NCBI GenBank assembly: GCA_964019155.1
Contig: OZ025239.1
Location: forward strand, 81,498,916 to 81,562,915
Origin: Osedax fenrisi
Taxonomy: Eukaryota; Annelida; Polychaeta; Sabellida; Siboglinidae
Reading direction: 5' to 3'
Length of the DNA stretch: 64,000 nucleotides
The first letter of the stretch is position 1. Each line of letters begins with the position of its first letter. The translations under genes and the position numbers were made by a program. The notes beneath the pieces are model-generated. The model searched no databases. It saw only the letters and a program-made list of their open reading frames with translations, and was not told the origin of the DNA. Shown here one piece after another: positions 63,484-64,000 of this stretch.

Positions 63484-64000
63484 TATGGGCGCCGGAACAG
63501 GGGGGGTTTGGGGGGTTGCAACCCCCCCTGGCAAAATAATGGGGGGTTTTGATACCTAAAACCCATCCTGCCATTTAGGTAAAATGAAGAATTTTTCTTA
63601 TGACCATTCTCTATAATGTGCGATGGAACTCAAGATATAACTTTGGAAAACCAGGAATCGATTGTGATTATATACATTGATGAAAATCTAAAAGTACAAG
63701 AAAAATGTATAGGATTTTATTCATCTACATCAAGTACTAGAGAATCTATTGCAAATATTCTGAAAAACACCAATATTCATCTCGGTCTATCCATGTTTAA
63801 TTTACGTGGACAATGTTATGATGGAGCGTCCAATGTGTCAGCTGTATACAAAGAAAACAAGCCCTGATACAAAAAGAACAACATTTGGCATATTACACAT
63901 ATTGTAGTTTTCATCGCCTAAATCTTGTTTGTAAATCTGTTGCTCAAAACAAAGCTTTACTTGGTTCTCTATCCATTGTGAATGATATTGGTGTTCTTTT
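63484..64000 (+). mobile_element. ZMYM1-like hAT transposon, 5' part
   Basis: Starts TATGGGCGCCGGAACAGG followed by G- and C-runs that can fold, then transposase sequence. From 63616 the frame reads through LENQESIVIIYIDE, TRESIANILKN and LRGQCYDGASNVSAVYK, typical of ZMYM1-like (DUF4371-containing) hAT transposases. A frameshift at about 63860 is followed in another frame by ALIQKEQHLAYYT and CSFHRLNLVCKSVAQNKALL to the window end. The upstream zinc-finger part is missing, so this copy is 5'-deleted and broken. The right end is outside the window. Confidence 0.9.

Overview
This is animal (metazoan) nuclear DNA. It is very AT-rich, full of (TA)n and (TTA)n microsatellites, has split genes with GT-AG introns, and is packed with non-LTR retrotransposons (RTE-like and CR1/L2-like) and hAT elements of the ZBED5, KIAA1586 and ZMYM1 types. 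The repeat content fits an invertebrate, but nothing in the window fixes the species. I saw no rRNA, tRNA, CRISPR array, bacterial operon or virus.

The window is dominated by a direct tandem segmental duplication. Unit 1 runs from about 2623 to 42101. Unit 2 starts at about 42102 and runs past the window end. Each unit carries, in order: part of an Mpv17/PMP22-family gene (+), an old RTE-like relic (-), an old L2-like relic (-), a dead matrix metalloproteinase copy (-), and, head to head with it, an MMP gene (+). Unit 1 therefore has pseudo-MMP-A and MMP-B; unit 2 has pseudo-MMP-C and MMP-D.

MMP-B (25615-39934) is the most complete gene. Seven exons with consistent splice phases give about 270 residues: signal peptide, propeptide with cysteine switch PRCGYPDV, catalytic helix HEIGHALGLGH and Met-turn, and a stop right after the catalytic domain. 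That is a minimal, matrilysin-like layout without hemopexin. MMP-D has the first six exons; its last exon would lie beyond the window, behind a hAT insertion. The minus-strand copies A and C share a lost catalytic His (Arg instead) and a stop right after the Met-turn, so they died before the segment duplicated, although promoter and exon 1 stay close to the live copies.

The two units act as filled and empty sites for each other, so many insertions can be delimited to the base. Only in unit 1: a 407-bp hAT MITE, a TA-flanked element, a 5-kb inverted-repeat element holding a nearly full-length RTE, a 2.6-kb hAT holding an L2 fragment, an RTE piece plus a full-length L2 inside a TA-flanked element, and a 2.6-kb KIAA1586-like hAT. 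Only in unit 2: an RTE with a 78-bp target duplication in pseudo-MMP-C exon 1, a 496-bp inverted-repeat element, a ZMYM1-like hAT, and a large expansion of a minisatellite in MMP intron 4. A ZBED5-like hAT sits in pseudo-MMP-A; at the matching site in C there is a palindromic scar that looks like a hAT excision footprint.

The points most worth follow-up are the atypical MMP array, the 16-bp TGACGTAA minisatellite (about 13 copies in MMP-B, 85 in MMP-D), the splice-site-like minisatellite inside the Mpv17 intron, and the insertion/excision record.
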